From Nevskiales bacterium (lineage in GTDB: Bacteria; Pseudomonadota; Gammaproteobacteria; Nevskiales; Nevskiaceae), in contig JAQVDP010000001.1 in the NCBI GenBank assembly GCA_028698335.1, positions 310,001-374,000 of the forward strand: 64,000 nt of DNA, written 5' to 3'. A program made the translations under genes and the position numbers. Positions 8,981 through 18,234 of the stretch are shown here, in pieces; the stretch's first letter is position 1, and every line of letters begins with the position of its first letter. Below the pieces are notes generated by a model, which ran no database searches, was not told the DNA's origin, and saw only the letters and a list, made by a program, of their open reading frames with translations.

Positions 8981-10072
8981 TCAGCCTTCGACGGCGCGCA
9001 CCAGCGCCTCGAGGCGCTGCAGACGGTCCGTCAGCTCGTCGGCGCTGGCGGCGGTCACCGTGGCGTGACCGACCTTGCGCTGCGGCTTCGGCGTCTTGCC
9101 GTAGTGATGGATGTGCACGCCCGGAATCGCCGCCATGTCGGCGTTGGCCGGTGCATCGCCGATGAAGTTGACCATCGCGCTGTGGCCGCGCAGCGCCGTC
9201 GACCCGAGCGGCAGACCGCTGATCGCGCGCAGGTGGTTCTCGAACTGCGAGGTTTCCGCGCCTTCGATGCTCCAGTGTCCGGAGTTGTGCACCCGCGGTG
9301 CGATCTCGTTGGCGAACAGCCGTCCGCCGGAGACGAAGAACTCGAACGCCAGCACGCCGACATAGCCGAGGTGCTCGGTCACGCGCCGCGCGTACTCCTC
9401 CGCTGCGGCCTGCAGCGGGTGCTCAGGCCGCGGAGTCGCCGTCCGCAGGATGCCGTCGCGATGCACGTTCTCGACCACCGGGTAATATGCCATCTGCCCT
9501 TCCCGGCCACGGACGGCGAGGCAGGACAGTTCGGTCTCGAACGGAACGAAGGCTTCGAGAATCAGCGGTTGCGAACCGAGCTTGGCCCATGCTGCGTCGA
9601 GATCCTCCGGCGCGCGCAGCACGGCCTGACCCTTGCCGTCGTAACCCAGGCGGCGGGTCTTGAGCACGGCCGGCAGGCCGATCGAGCGCACCGCCAGCTC
9701 CAGGGCCTCGCGCGTCGCCACCGGCATGTAGCGTGGCACCGGGATGCTGAGCCGGTCGAACAGCGACTTCTCGGACAGGCGGTCCTGCCCGACCGTCAGC
9801 GCCACCGGTGCCGGCAGCAGCGGGATGCGCGACGCCACGTACTCCGCGGTCTTCGCGGGAACGTTCTCGAACTCGTAGGTCGCGACGTCGACGCTGACGC
9901 AGAATTCCGCGAGCGCGTGTTCGTCGTCGTAATCCGCGTGGATGTGTTCGCCCAGCGGCGCGGCGCAGGCCTCTGTCGCCGGGTCCAGGAACACGAAGTC
10001 GAAATCGAGCGGATAGCCTGCCAGGGCCAGCATCCGTCCGAGCTGGCCGGCGCCGAGAATACCGATGTTCAT
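8981..10072 (-). CDS. purK: 5-(carboxyamino)imidazole ribonucleotide synthase
   Basis: PurK uses ATP and bicarbonate to carboxylate AIR on nitrogen in purine biosynthesis, giving the substrate for PurE. It begins [20 protein letters not shown], typical of PurK, and has an ATP-grasp fold with [12 protein letters not shown] near residue 145 and the [12 protein letters not shown] block near 260. It is 363 residues long. Its ATG overlaps the purE TGA in an ATGA, showing translational coupling in a purEK operon. Confidence 0.96.
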   Translation of the reverse strand: MNIGILGAGQLGRMLALAGYPLDFDFVFLDPATEACAAPLGEHIHADYDDEHALAEFCVSVDVATYEFENVPAKTAEYVASRIPLLPAPVALTVGQDRLSEKSLFDRLSIPVPRYMPVATREALELAVRSIGLPAVLKTRRLGYDGKGQAVLRAPEDLDAAWAKLGSQPLILEAFVPFETELSCLAVRGREGQMAYYPVVENVHRDGILRTATPRPEHPLQAAAEEYARRVTEHLGYVGVLAFEFFVSGGRLFANEIAPRVHNSGHWSIEGAETSQFENHLRAISGLPLGSTALRGHSAMVNFIGDAPANADMAAIPGVHIHHYGKTPKPQRKVGHATVTAASADELTDRLQRLEALVRAVEG

Positions 10073-10572
10073 TTCAGGCTCAGCGGTTCGTCGTTGAGGA
10101 CCTTGTCGGTCTGTTTGCGCCGGAATGCGGCCAGCTTGCGCGCGATTGCGGCTTCGCCGAGCGCGACGATCGAAGCTGCGATCAGCGCGGCGTTGGTCGC
10201 GCCGGCCTTGCCGATCGCCAGCGTGCCGACCGGAATCCCCGCCGGCATCTGCACGATCGACAGCAGCGAGTCGAGGCCGTTGAGCGCCTTGGACTGCACC
10301 GGGACGCCGAGCACCGGCAGATTGGTCTTGGCGGCGCACATGCCCGGCAGATGGGCGGCACCACCGGCGCCGGCGATGATCACCTTGAGGCCGCGTTTCT
10401 GAGCGGTCGCGGCGTACTCGAACAGCAGGTCCGGGGTGCGGTGCGCGGACACCACCCGGGCCTCATAGGGGACGCCCAGATCCTCGAGCATCTGCACGGC
10501 ATGGCTCATCGTGTCCCAATCGGATTTGGAACCCATGATCACGCCCACCAGAGGAGAAGCTTGCTTAGCCAC
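10069..10572 (-). CDS. purE: 5-(carboxyamino)imidazole ribonucleotide mutase
   Basis: PurE moves the carboxyl group of N5-CAIR to give CAIR. The motifs [22 protein letters not shown] and [12 protein letters not shown] are diagnostic. A GTG at 10572 gives a 167-residue protein that begins with the conserved strand, and TAGGG lies upstream as a possible ribosome-binding site; the longer in-frame ATG at 10635 would add 21 atypical residues. It is the first gene of purEK. A clear -10 element and an inverted repeat lie about 110 bases upstream. Confidence 0.94.
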   Translation of the reverse strand: MAKQASPLVGVIMGSKSDWDTMSHAVQMLEDLGVPYEARVVSAHRTPDLLFEYAATAQKRGLKVIIAGAGGAAHLPGMCAAKTNLPVLGVPVQSKALNGLDSLLSIVQMPAGIPVGTLAIGKAGATNAALIAASIVALGEAAIARKLAAFRRKQTDKVLNDEPLSLK

Positions 10573-10680
10573 GATGTACAGCCCTACGTGCCGGGGAAAG
10601 CGGCGGATTATCTCATCGCCGTGCGCCCTGCGCATGAAATGACCGCGATTTGGCCGTTTCGATCAGTCAAACTGTGACGA

Positions 10681-10704
10681 ATTATATAACTTTTGACTAA
10701 GTTA
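10681..10704 (-). promoter_or_regulatory. purEK promoter -10 with an inverted repeat in the spacer
   Basis: The minus strand reads a perfect TATAAT (complement of 10681-10686). Immediately upstream is TAACTT-N6-AAGTTA (10687-10704), filling the space up to the -35 position, where no good -35 hexamer is seen. A poor -35 with a palindrome in the spacer suggests a regulated promoter. It does not resemble the Escherichia coli PurR box. Confidence 0.45.
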
Positions 10705-10724
10705 CATTGTTCGATCAAATGGCG

Positions 10725-11453
10725 TCAGGGCACGATCAGATCGAACTCAGCCTGCACCGTGGCGCTGACGCTGATCTGGCCGGTCGAGACGCCCATCTCC
10801 TGGTTGCCGCTGTCGAAAGCCGCCTCGGCGCGCATCGCCATGACCTTCATCGGCACCGGCGGCGGCATCGATCCGCTGGCGTGAATCGAGCGCGCCGGAC
10901 CGAGCCTGGCGCCGACGCTCTGCGCCAGCACCCGGGCGCGGGCCTGCGCGTCCTCGGCGGCCTTGGCCAGCGCTTCGCGTTCCAGTGCCTGCGCCCGGCT
11001 CGACTCCAGCACCGGCGGCGACACGTTGTTCACGCCGGCCTTGGTCGCGCCGAGAATGAAGTCACCCAGCTTTTCGAGATCGTCGACTTCGACCACGATC
11101 TCGCGGCGGGCGCGATAGCCGACGAGCTTGCGCTGACGGGTCTTGTCGTCCCACACGTACTCGGGGTTGATCGAGCTGCCGCTGGTCGCGATCTGCTCCG
11201 ACTTGGCGCCGAGGGCCTTGGCCTTGGCCAGATAGGCCCGCACGACCGTGTTGACCTTGCCCTCGGCGACCTTCAGGTCATCGTCGAGCGCATCGACCGC
11301 CAGATTCAGACGCGCGCGGTCGGGCAGCACACGGACCTCGCCACTGCCGTTGACCGCGATCACCCGCGGGGCTGGCGTGCCGGCCTGTGCGGCGATGCCG
11401 TGGGCGCCCAGCATCACGGCGGCGACGAAGGTCCAGAAGGCTTGAGCTTTCAT
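10725..11453 (-). CDS. SIMPL domain-containing periplasmic protein (DUF541)
   Basis: A 242-residue protein with a cleavable signal peptide over residues 1-23 (MKAQAFWTFVAAVMLGAHGIAAQA). The mature part begins with the VNGSGEVRVLPDRARLNLAV segment typical of SIMPL/DUF541 proteins such as YggE, which are implicated in oxidative-stress and surface functions without a known mechanism. Its ATG overlaps the stop of the upstream membrane-fusion gene (ATGA), so it is the last gene of an RND efflux operon. The ATG at 11453 is chosen because it starts the signal peptide. Confidence 0.85.
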   Translation of the reverse strand: MKAQAFWTFVAAVMLGAHGIAAQAGTPAPRVIAVNGSGEVRVLPDRARLNLAVDALDDDLKVAEGKVNTVVRAYLAKAKALGAKSEQIATSGSSINPEYVWDDKTRQRKLVGYRARREIVVEVDDLEKLGDFILGATKAGVNNVSPPVLESSRAQALEREALAKAAEDAQARARVLAQSVGARLGPARSIHASGSMPPPVPMKVMAMRAEAAFDSGNQEMGVSTGQISVSATVQAEFDLIVP

Positions 11454-12550
11454 ACCGAACGGCTCCCGATGACGGTAACAGTGTCCCCATGATGCAGGGT
11501 TTCGGCGCCGCGCACGACCACGGCATCGTCCTCCCGCAATTCCCCTTCGACCGCGACCCAATCGCCGTCGGCGATGCCCATCCTGACCGGTACGCGCTCC
11601 GCGACCGAGTCGTCGCGGACCCTGAAGACCGCGGTGCCGTCGCTGCGGATCACCACCGCGTCGCGCGGGACCGACAGCGACCGGCGCGGTGACTGCAGCG
11701 GCACCACCACCTGCACGCTGTCGCCGGCGGCCAGCGGCGTGGCCAGATCCGGCGCGGCGATCAGGGCTTCGAAGGACTGCGAGCGCGGGTCGCCGACCGG
11801 CACGATCGCGCGCACCGTGGCCGCGCCGACGTCGTGATCGCTGCGCACGGTCACCCGGCTGCCCGGCCGGATCGCGCGGATGTGGCGCAGCGGCAGGAAC
11901 AGGCGGATCTCGAGATCGTCCGGGTCGAACAGTCGGGCGATGACGTCGCCGCGCGCCAGCTCCTCGCCGGCATTGCGCACGCGCTCGAACACGACGCCGG
12001 AAAACGGCGCGGTGACCTCCGCCTTCGACAGCCGCTCGTCGGTCTGCTGCAGCGCGGCGCGGGCGATGCTGAGATCGGCGGCCGCCAGCTCCCGCGTGTT
12101 GCGGGCCTGATCCAGCTCATAGCGGCTGACGGCGGAGCCCGAGGCCTGCAGACGTGCAAGCTCGCGCTCGGCCTGTTTGAGCGCAACGGCGCTGCGGGTC
12201 ACGCGGGCGTCCTGCTCGAGCCGGCGCAGACGCAGTTCGTCGACGGCCATGCGCGCGATCACCGCGCCCCGCTCGACCCAGGTTCCGGCGTCCGCGACCC
12301 ACTGCAACTGCCCCGCGACCGCCGCGGCGACGTCGGCACCGGCGCGCGACTGCACCAGCCCCGTCGCGGTGATCGTCGGTGCCAGCTCGCGCATCTGCGC
12401 GGCGCTGACTTCGACGGCGGGCTTCGGCCGGCCGGCCTGCGCAGTGGTGGGGCCCGGCACGATCAGCGCAGTGATCGCAAAAGTGGCGGCCACTGCGATC
12501 GGCCGCCAGCGGCGTCGCTGGCGCTGCGTCGCAAGCCGAGGGGTCGTCAT
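11450..12550 (-). CDS. RND efflux periplasmic adaptor (membrane fusion protein)
   Basis: A 366-residue HlyD/AcrA-type adaptor linking the inner-membrane pump to an outer-membrane channel. It has an N-terminal signal/anchor (residues 10-35), a lipoyl-like half (VAAAVAGQLQWV), an alpha-helical hairpin rich in Ala/Arg/Leu over about 90-150, then TAPFSGVVFERV and beta-barrel strands. No lipobox cysteine is seen. The ATG at 12550 has GGGGAA before it; a start at 12607 adds a non-signal extension. It lies 61 bases after the pump gene and overlaps the SIMPL gene by four bases. No outer-membrane factor is present in the operon. Confidence 0.9.
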   Translation of the reverse strand: MTTPRLATQRQRRRWRPIAVAATFAITALIVPGPTTAQAGRPKPAVEVSAAQMRELAPTITATGLVQSRAGADVAAAVAGQLQWVADAGTWVERGAVIARMAVDELRLRRLEQDARVTRSAVALKQAERELARLQASGSAVSRYELDQARNTRELAAADLSIARAALQQTDERLSKAEVTAPFSGVVFERVRNAGEELARGDVIARLFDPDDLEIRLFLPLRHIRAIRPGSRVTVRSDHDVGAATVRAIVPVGDPRSQSFEALIAAPDLATPLAAGDSVQVVVPLQSPRRSLSVPRDAVVIRSDGTAVFRVRDDSVAERVPVRMGIADGDWVAVEGELREDDAVVVRGAETLHHGDTVTVIGSRSV

Positions 12551-12611
12551 GGCGTTCCCCGATGTGTCGTCATGGTGGATTTCGAAAGACGGAGTTTGAG
12601 GATGCATGCTG

Positions 12612-15600
12612 TCACTCGGTGAGGGCGGCGTCGTTCAGCGGCGCGTCGCGGCGGATCGCACGTGTTTCGCCCAGGCGCAGCAGTGCCGGCATCAGAAACC
12701 ACGTGAACAGCGTGCCCAGCGCCATGCCGCCGGCGACGACCGATGCGAGGCCACGGTAGATCTCCGCGCCGAGCCCCGGCATCAGGATCAGCGGCATCAT
12801 CCCGAGTACAGCGGTCAGCGTCGACAGCACGATCGGCCGGGCCCGCGTTTCCAGTGCCTGGCGGACGGCCTCGTGGCGCGCGGCGCCGGCGCGTTCGCGG
12901 GCACGGGTCTGGTCGACCAGCAGGATCGCCGCGTTGACCACCAGGCCGAGCAGGATGATGAAGCCGATCATCGTCAGCAGATCCAGCGCCTGGAAGCCGA
13001 ACAGCCCGACGATGCGCAGCGTGACGATGCCGCCGGCGACGGACACCGGAATCACCAGCATCACCAGGAAGCTGTCCCAGATCGAGCGGAACAGCGCCGC
13101 CATCAGCGCCAGCAGGATCACCAGCGCCAGCGCGAAATTCTGCGCCATCGACACCAGCGCCTCGTGCAGCTGGTTGGCGGAGCCGGCGTAGATCATCTGC
13201 GCGTTCGCGGGCAGCACCTCGCGGACCTTCGGTTCCACCACCGTCTCGACCCGCTCGATCGCCTCGTCCAGCGACATGTCCGCCGGTGGTTCGAAGTTCA
13301 CCTGGACGGTGCGGCGGCCGTTGATGCGGGCCAGTTGCGACGGGCCCACCGTCAGCTTCAGTTGCGCGAGGTCGCCGATGGTCTGCACCCCGGCGTCCGG
13401 AGTCATGATCGGTAGCTCGGCCAGGGCTTCCGGGGTGTGCCAGTCGTTGCCCTTGAGAATGATGTCGAGCCGGTCGTTGCCGTCGAAGTACTCGCCGGCC
13501 CAGAGACCGCCGGTATACGCCCGCAGCGCGGTCGCCAGCGCGCCGCGGTCGAGCCCGGCGCGAGAGATGCGCCATTCGTCCGGGATCAGCTGGATTTCCG
13601 GCTGGTTGAGTTCGAGCGCCGGGAACGGTTGCGGGAAGGTGCCCGGAATCGCCTCGGTGATCGCGTCGATCGCGACCTCGGCGGTGCGCATCAGCGCCTC
13701 GAGGTCGGGCCCCTGGAAGAACAGCTGGACCTCGCGCTGGTTGTTGCCGTCGACGCTGAGCAGCGATCCGCGCTGTACGAACACCGCCGTGTCGGGATAG
13801 CCGACCATGATGTCGTCGCGCAGGACCTGCACCATCGCCTCGATGTCACGCGGGTCCTTCGGGTACACCACCGCGACGCCCCAGCCGGCCGATGACGCCG
13901 ACAGGTTGTAGTACTTCACCGCCGGTGTCTTGCTGCCTTCCAGGTGCGGGCGCAGACGATCGATCACCGTCGGCGCGAATTCCTCGCGCAGCGTGTCGAG
14001 GTTGCCGCCCGGCGGCAGGCGGAACTGGTTCCAGATCAGGTCGGTCTGCGCCACCGGCAGATAGTCGACCTTCGGCGCCAGCAGCGCGATCAGGGCGCAG
14101 GCGCCGCCGACGGCGGTCGCGATCACGCCCCAGCGCGCCGCCGGACGGTCGGTGACGCGCATCGCCGATACCGCCATCGCGGTCCACCAGTGCTGGTGCT
14201 GGTCGCCCGGCATGCCGCGGGCCAGCGCCCAGCGGTTTGCGGCCGGGATCACGGTCATCGCCACCAGCAGCGACGCGGCGTAGGAGATCGACATCGTGAT
14301 CGCCAGATCCTTGAACAGCTGTCCCTCGATGCCCTCCATGAACAGCACCGGCAGGAAGATCGCGATGCTGGTCAGCATCGACGCCAGCAGGGCCGGCATC
14401 ACCTCGCGGGTCCCTTCCAGGGTGGCGTCCCAGGCGCTGCGGCCCTCCTGCACGTAGCGGATGATGTTGCCCTGCACGATCAGCGCGGCGTCGATGACGA
14501 TGCCGGTCGAGAACGCCAGGCCGGCCAGCGAGATCACGTTGAGCGTGCGGCCGAGCAGTTGCAGCGCGATCACCGCGAAGCACAGTGACAGCGGGATCGA
14601 GATGCCGAGCACCAGCAGTGCGCGCGGTCCGCGCAGGAAATACCACAGGCCCAGCACCGCGAGCATCACCCCGATTACCAGGCTTTCCTGCACGAAGCTG
14701 ATCGCGCGCTTGACGTAGACGCTCGCATCCCAGGACAGCTCCGCGAACAGCTGTTCCTTCTGCAACGCGCCGGCGTTGAGTTCCGCGATCGCCTGTTTGA
14801 CGCCGTCGATCAGCGCCACGGTGTTCGATTCGGTGGTCCGCTGCAGGGTGATGTAGTAGCCGGGCTCGCCGTTGCGATACGAGAACCACTGCGCGTCCTG
14901 GAACGCGACGTCGATGTCGGCGACCTCGCGCAGGTGCAGCGCTCGGTCGTTGCTCCAGGCGACGATCAGGTCGCCGAGCTGTTCGACCGGCTCGCGACCG
15001 GCCAGGCGTACGGTGAACTGGCGACGGCCGACGTTGACGAAGCCGGCGGACGCGTCCCTGGCCGCGATCACCGTCTGCGCGAGCTGCTGCGGGGTCAGTC
15101 CGAGCGCGGCCAGCCGGTACGCATCGAAGCGGATCTGCACCTCGCGCGGCCGCCCGCCCTCGAGATTCACCCGCGACACCCCGGGCACCCGCGACAGCCG
15201 CGGTTCGACCACCTCTTCCATCAGTTTCTGGTAGCGCGCGGCGAGATCGCGCACCGGGTTGCCCGGCAGCGGCCGCACCAGCAGCGAACCGGCGTTGCTG
15301 CCCTGCCAGTTGTCGCCGGCGAACACCTGTGGCTCGTCGGCGTCAGGCGGCAGCGGCGGCAGCGTGTTGAGGCGCGAGACCACGTCGAGCATCACCCGGG
15401 TCATGTCGGTGCCGACCTCGAAGGTCAGGCCGACGCCGCCCCCGCCCCGGTTCGACTGCGAGCGCATCTCGACCAGCCCCGGCAGGCCGCGCATGACGTC
15501 CTCGACCGGCTCGATCAGCGCCTCCTCGATCTCGGACGGCGCGGCCTCGCGCCAGCCGACGTTGACCCAGAGCTGCGGGCGCTTCATGTCCGGCAGCAGC

Positions 15601-15704
15601 TGGATCGGCAGTTTCGCCAGCGACAGCGCGCCGAACAGCACGATGATCAGTGCCGCGGCGGCGATAGCCGGCGGATTCGATTGGGAAAACTGTGTGATGC
15701 GCAT
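12612..15704 (-). CDS. RND efflux transporter permease
   Basis: A 1030-residue AcrB-type inner-membrane pump with the expected twelve helices and two large periplasmic loops. It starts MRITQFSQSNPPAIAAAALI, with TM1 at about residues 10-30. In TM4 the AcrB Asp-Asp pair reads GIVIDAALIV, keeping only the first Asp. In TM10 the AcrB Lys position reads GLVVNAAILLVD, with Asn. The relay therefore differs from AcrB, as in other HAE-1 subgroups. It is the first gene of an operon with the adaptor and SIMPL genes; pump-before-adaptor is less common than the reverse. Substrate unknown. Confidence 0.92.
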   Translation of the reverse strand: MRITQFSQSNPPAIAAAALIIVLFGALSLAKLPIQLLPDMKRPQLWVNVGWREAAPSEIEEALIEPVEDVMRGLPGLVEMRSQSNRGGGGVGLTFEVGTDMTRVMLDVVSRLNTLPPLPPDADEPQVFAGDNWQGSNAGSLLVRPLPGNPVRDLAARYQKLMEEVVEPRLSRVPGVSRVNLEGGRPREVQIRFDAYRLAALGLTPQQLAQTVIAARDASAGFVNVGRRQFTVRLAGREPVEQLGDLIVAWSNDRALHLREVADIDVAFQDAQWFSYRNGEPGYYITLQRTTESNTVALIDGVKQAIAELNAGALQKEQLFAELSWDASVYVKRAISFVQESLVIGVMLAVLGLWYFLRGPRALLVLGISIPLSLCFAVIALQLLGRTLNVISLAGLAFSTGIVIDAALIVQGNIIRYVQEGRSAWDATLEGTREVMPALLASMLTSIAIFLPVLFMEGIEGQLFKDLAITMSISYAASLLVAMTVIPAANRWALARGMPGDQHQHWWTAMAVSAMRVTDRPAARWGVIATAVGGACALIALLAPKVDYLPVAQTDLIWNQFRLPPGGNLDTLREEFAPTVIDRLRPHLEGSKTPAVKYYNLSASSAGWGVAVVYPKDPRDIEAMVQVLRDDIMVGYPDTAVFVQRGSLLSVDGNNQREVQLFFQGPDLEALMRTAEVAIDAITEAIPGTFPQPFPALELNQPEIQLIPDEWRISRAGLDRGALATALRAYTGGLWAGEYFDGNDRLDIILKGNDWHTPEALAELPIMTPDAGVQTIGDLAQLKLTVGPSQLARINGRRTVQVNFEPPADMSLDEAIERVETVVEPKVREVLPANAQMIYAGSANQLHEALVSMAQNFALALVILLALMAALFRSIWDSFLVMLVIPVSVAGGIVTLRIVGLFGFQALDLLTMIGFIILLGLVVNAAILLVDQTRARERAGAARHEAVRQALETRARPIVLSTLTAVLGMMPLILMPGLGAEIYRGLASVVAGGMALGTLFTWFLMPALLRLGETRAIRRDAPLNDAALTE

Positions 15705-15872
15705 GCGGGCTCCCCCCAGCCGGTCGGCACGGCAAACGAAAAGTCCGGCGCCGCCCTGTCGCGGCACCGGGACTCGATTGGATGCGGCGCAAACCCCGGA
15801 CGTTTAAACTTTGACCCCTGTATAGATGCGCCGGATCGCCAGACCGTCGCAGACGACCACCATCGAAATCCC

Positions 15873-16421
15873 ATGAGTGCCACCTACGAACCCGTCACCC
15901 TGAGCCGGGATGTCATCGGCATCCTGATTCCCCAGGGCACCAAAGTCGAGCTGCCCGAAGGCGCGCAGGCGGCGATCACGCAGGCGCTGGGCGGGAGCTT
16001 CACCGTGCAGGTCGAAGGCCACCTGTTCCGGATCGAGGGCAAGGACGCCGACGCCATCGGCAAGGAAGTCCAGACCGGCCCCGACATCCCGCAGGACGCC
16101 GACGACGCCACCCTCGAAAAGGCGGTCTGGGACCAGCTGCGGACCTGCTACGACCCCGAGATCCCGGTCGACATCGTCGAGCTGGGCCTGATCTACGAGT
16201 GCAGGGTCGAGCCGACCGAAGACGGCTCGCGCCGCGCAGTGGTCAAGATGACGCTGACCGCGCCGGGATGCGGCATGGGCGACATCCTCGTCGAGGACGT
16301 GCGCAGCAAGGTGCTGGCGCTGCCGCCGATCACCGATGCCGAGGTCGAGCTGGTGTTCGATCCGCCGTGGAACCAGTCGATGATGTCGGACGCGGCCAAG
16401 CTGGCCACCGGCATGTTCTGA
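15873..16421 (+). CDS. sufT: Putative Fe-S cluster assembly protein SufT
   Basis: A 182-residue protein with the N-terminal SufT extension (VTLSRDVIGILIPQGTKVELPEG) followed by a MIP18/DUF59 domain (WDQLRTCYDPEIPVDIVELGLIY). The Cys in TAPGCGMGDILVEDV is the conserved one. SufT supports maturation of Fe-S proteins under high demand. It is not inside a suf operon here; apaG follows after 19 bases on the same strand. It diverges from the RND operon across 168 bases that hold a GTTTAAAC palindrome but no convincing promoter. Confidence 0.92.
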   Translation: MSATYEPVTLSRDVIGILIPQGTKVELPEGAQAAITQALGGSFTVQVEGHLFRIEGKDADAIGKEVQTGPDIPQDADDATLEKAVWDQLRTCYDPEIPVDIVELGLIYECRVEPTEDGSRRAVVKMTLTAPGCGMGDILVEDVRSKVLALPPITDAEVELVFDPPWNQSMMSDAAKLATGMF

Positions 16422-16440
16422 ACCCGCGCAGGCGCCGACG

Positions 16441-16827
16441 ATGTCCAACACCCTGACCCGAGGCGTGCGCGTGATCGTCGAGCCGCAGTACGTCCCCGAA
16501 CAGTCCGATCCGGACGAAGGGCAATATGTCTTTGCCTACCACATCACGATCCGCAACGAGGGCGAGCGTGCGGTGCAGCTGCTGTCGCGGCACTGGGTCA
16601 TCACCGACGGCGAGGGCCATGTCGAGGACGTGCGCGGTCCGGGCGTGGTCGGCTACCAGCCGGTGCTCGAGCCCGGCGAGCAGTTCCAGTACACCAGCGG
16701 CTGCCCGCTGGCGACACCGGTCGGCACCATGCACGGCGAGTTCAACATGGTGGTACCGGACAGCGCCGAAGCCTTCGACGCCGCGATCGAGCCGTTCCGG
16801 CTCGCGGTTCCGGGCGTCCTGAACTGA
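16441..16827 (+). CDS. apaG: ApaG protein
   Basis: A 128-residue single-domain beta-sandwich protein (DUF525). YVFAYHITIRNEGERAVQLL, RHWVITDG, GVVGYQPVLEPGEQFQYTSG and MHGEFNMV are family hallmarks. ApaG is linked to cobalt and magnesium resistance in Salmonella, but its molecular role is unclear. It is often next to ksgA/apaH; here it instead follows sufT, and neither of those genes is present. Confidence 0.95.
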   Translation: MSNTLTRGVRVIVEPQYVPEQSDPDEGQYVFAYHITIRNEGERAVQLLSRHWVITDGEGHVEDVRGPGVVGYQPVLEPGEQFQYTSGCPLATPVGTMHGEFNMVVPDSAEAFDAAIEPFRLAVPGVLN

Positions 16828-16864
16828 CGCGCCGGCCCGGGCGCCTGTGTCCCGGGCCGGCGCG
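16828..16864. terminator. 14-bp perfect hairpin between convergent apaG and OYE genes
   Basis: CGCGCCGGCCCGGG (16828-16841) pairs perfectly with CCCGGGCCGGCGCG (16851-16864) around a nine-base loop. It starts directly after the apaG stop and ends 12 bases before the stop of the convergent gene. No T-tract is present, but symmetry and position suggest a bidirectional 3'-end structure. Confidence 0.55.
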
Positions 16865-16876
16865 TCACGTCGAGGG

Positions 16877-18199
16877 TCAGGCGGCCGGCGGCTGAGCGCC
16901 GGCGTCGAGCTGCCTGCGGGCCTTGCGCATGCGCGACGCCGTGGTCAGCTCATCCCAGAAATACAGCATCAGGGCCTTGAACGCGCTGCGGCCGGTGTCG
17001 GCGTCGAGGCCGTGGCCGAGGCGCATGATCTGCTGGTAGTACCAGCCCTGCTGGCCGAGCAGGTTCATGATCTTGAGCAGGAAGATCGGCGAGGCACCGG
17101 ACAGCCAGCGGCTTTCGCCGATCTTGACCTGCTTCTCGAAGCGCGGTGCCTCGTCGACCTCGCCCGCGAGCAGGCGTTTGGCGAAATCGGTGTCGGTGCA
17201 GAACGGCCGGCCGAGCCCGATGACGTCGCAGGCGCCGCTGTTGAGGGCGTCTTCCATGCCGGCGCGGGTGCGGAAGCCGCCGGTGACCATCAGCGGCATC
17301 TTCGCGACCTTGCGGATCTTTTCCGCATAGTCGAGGAAGTAGGCTTCGCGCAGACGCGTGCTCTGGCGCGTCGGTTCGGCCGACGAGCTGCGGCCCTCGA
17401 AGCCCAGCAGCTTCGGCTGTTCGTAGGTGCCGCCGGAAATCTCCAGCAGGTCCACCGACTCGTCATTGAGCAGCTCGACCACGCGCAGGCAATCCTCGTT
17501 GGAGAAGCCGCCCTTGCGGAAATCGTCGGAGTTGAGCTTGATGCCGATCGCGAAATCGGTGCCCACCGCCTTACGGGTGGCGCGGAACGCCTCCAGCAGG
17601 AAGCGGGCGCGGTTCTCGATGCTGCCGCCCCAGGCGTCGGTGCGCATGTTCGTCACCGGCGACAGGAAGGAGCTGAGCAGGTAGCCGTGCGCGGAGTGGA
17701 TCTGCACGCCGGTGAAACCGGCCTCGCGCGCGGTCACCGCGGCATGGGCGAAGCGCTGGATGAAATCGAGGATCTCGTCCTCGCGCAGTTCGCGCGGCGT
17801 GGCGTAGTTGCCCAGCAGCGGCAGGCGCACCGACGACGGCGCCAGGGTGTGGTTGGTCACGTAGCGCGGTGACTGGCGGCCGGCGTGCGACAGCTGCATC
17901 CACAGGTGGTTGCCGCCCACGGTGCCGGCCTCGGCCCAGGCCTTGAGCTGCTCGAAGCCGCCGTTGCGGTCGATCGCGACGTTGCCCGGACGTTCGAGCA
18001 CGTTGCGGTCGATCTGGACGTTGCCGGTCAGCAGCAGGCCCGCGCCACCCTCGCTCCAGCGCCGGTACAGCGTCTGCAGTTCCGGCGTCGCCCGCAGCCA
18101 CGGATCGGCTAGGCCCTCGGTCATCGCGGCCTTGCACAGGCGGTTCGGCAAGGTGGCACCACACGGCAGCGCGAAAGGCTGCGCCAGTACATCCGTCAT
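16877..18199 (-). CDS. NADH:flavin oxidoreductase (Old Yellow Enzyme family)
   Basis: A 440-residue FMN-dependent TIM-barrel protein. GATLPNRLCKAAMTEGLADP opens the barrel, MQLSHAGRQSP, GFTGVQIHSAHGYLLSSFLSP and MRTDAWGGSIENRARF carry the FMN- and substrate-binding residues, and LMVTGGFRTRAGM/IGLGRPFCTD lie near the C-terminal phosphate site. It has no C-terminal Fe-S/FAD extension of the dienoyl-CoA reductase type. Substrate is unknown; relatives reduce activated alkenes or nitro compounds. The ATG at 18199 has GGGGAG upstream. A palindromic operator lies 16 bases before the start. Confidence 0.9.
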   Translation of the reverse strand: MTDVLAQPFALPCGATLPNRLCKAAMTEGLADPWLRATPELQTLYRRWSEGGAGLLLTGNVQIDRNVLERPGNVAIDRNGGFEQLKAWAEAGTVGGNHLWMQLSHAGRQSPRYVTNHTLAPSSVRLPLLGNYATPRELREDEILDFIQRFAHAAVTAREAGFTGVQIHSAHGYLLSSFLSPVTNMRTDAWGGSIENRARFLLEAFRATRKAVGTDFAIGIKLNSDDFRKGGFSNEDCLRVVELLNDESVDLLEISGGTYEQPKLLGFEGRSSSAEPTRQSTRLREAYFLDYAEKIRKVAKMPLMVTGGFRTRAGMEDALNSGACDVIGLGRPFCTDTDFAKRLLAGEVDEAPRFEKQVKIGESRWLSGASPIFLLKIMNLLGQQGWYYQQIMRLGHGLDADTGRSAFKALMLYFWDELTTASRMRKARRQLDAGAQPPAA

Positions 18200-18214
18200 C
18201 GCATTCTCCCCGTT

Positions 18215-18234
18215 TACATACCGGTCAGTATGTA
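18215..18234. promoter_or_regulatory. TetR-like operator upstream of the OYE gene
   Basis: TACATACCGGTCAGTATGTA has 7-base arms TACATAC and GTATGTA around six bases. The ATAC-CGGTC-GTAT core is typical of TetR-family operators. It lies just upstream of the OYE start and 95 bases before the divergent membrane-protein gene. No TetR gene is in the neighbourhood, so the regulator must be encoded elsewhere. Confidence 0.5.
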
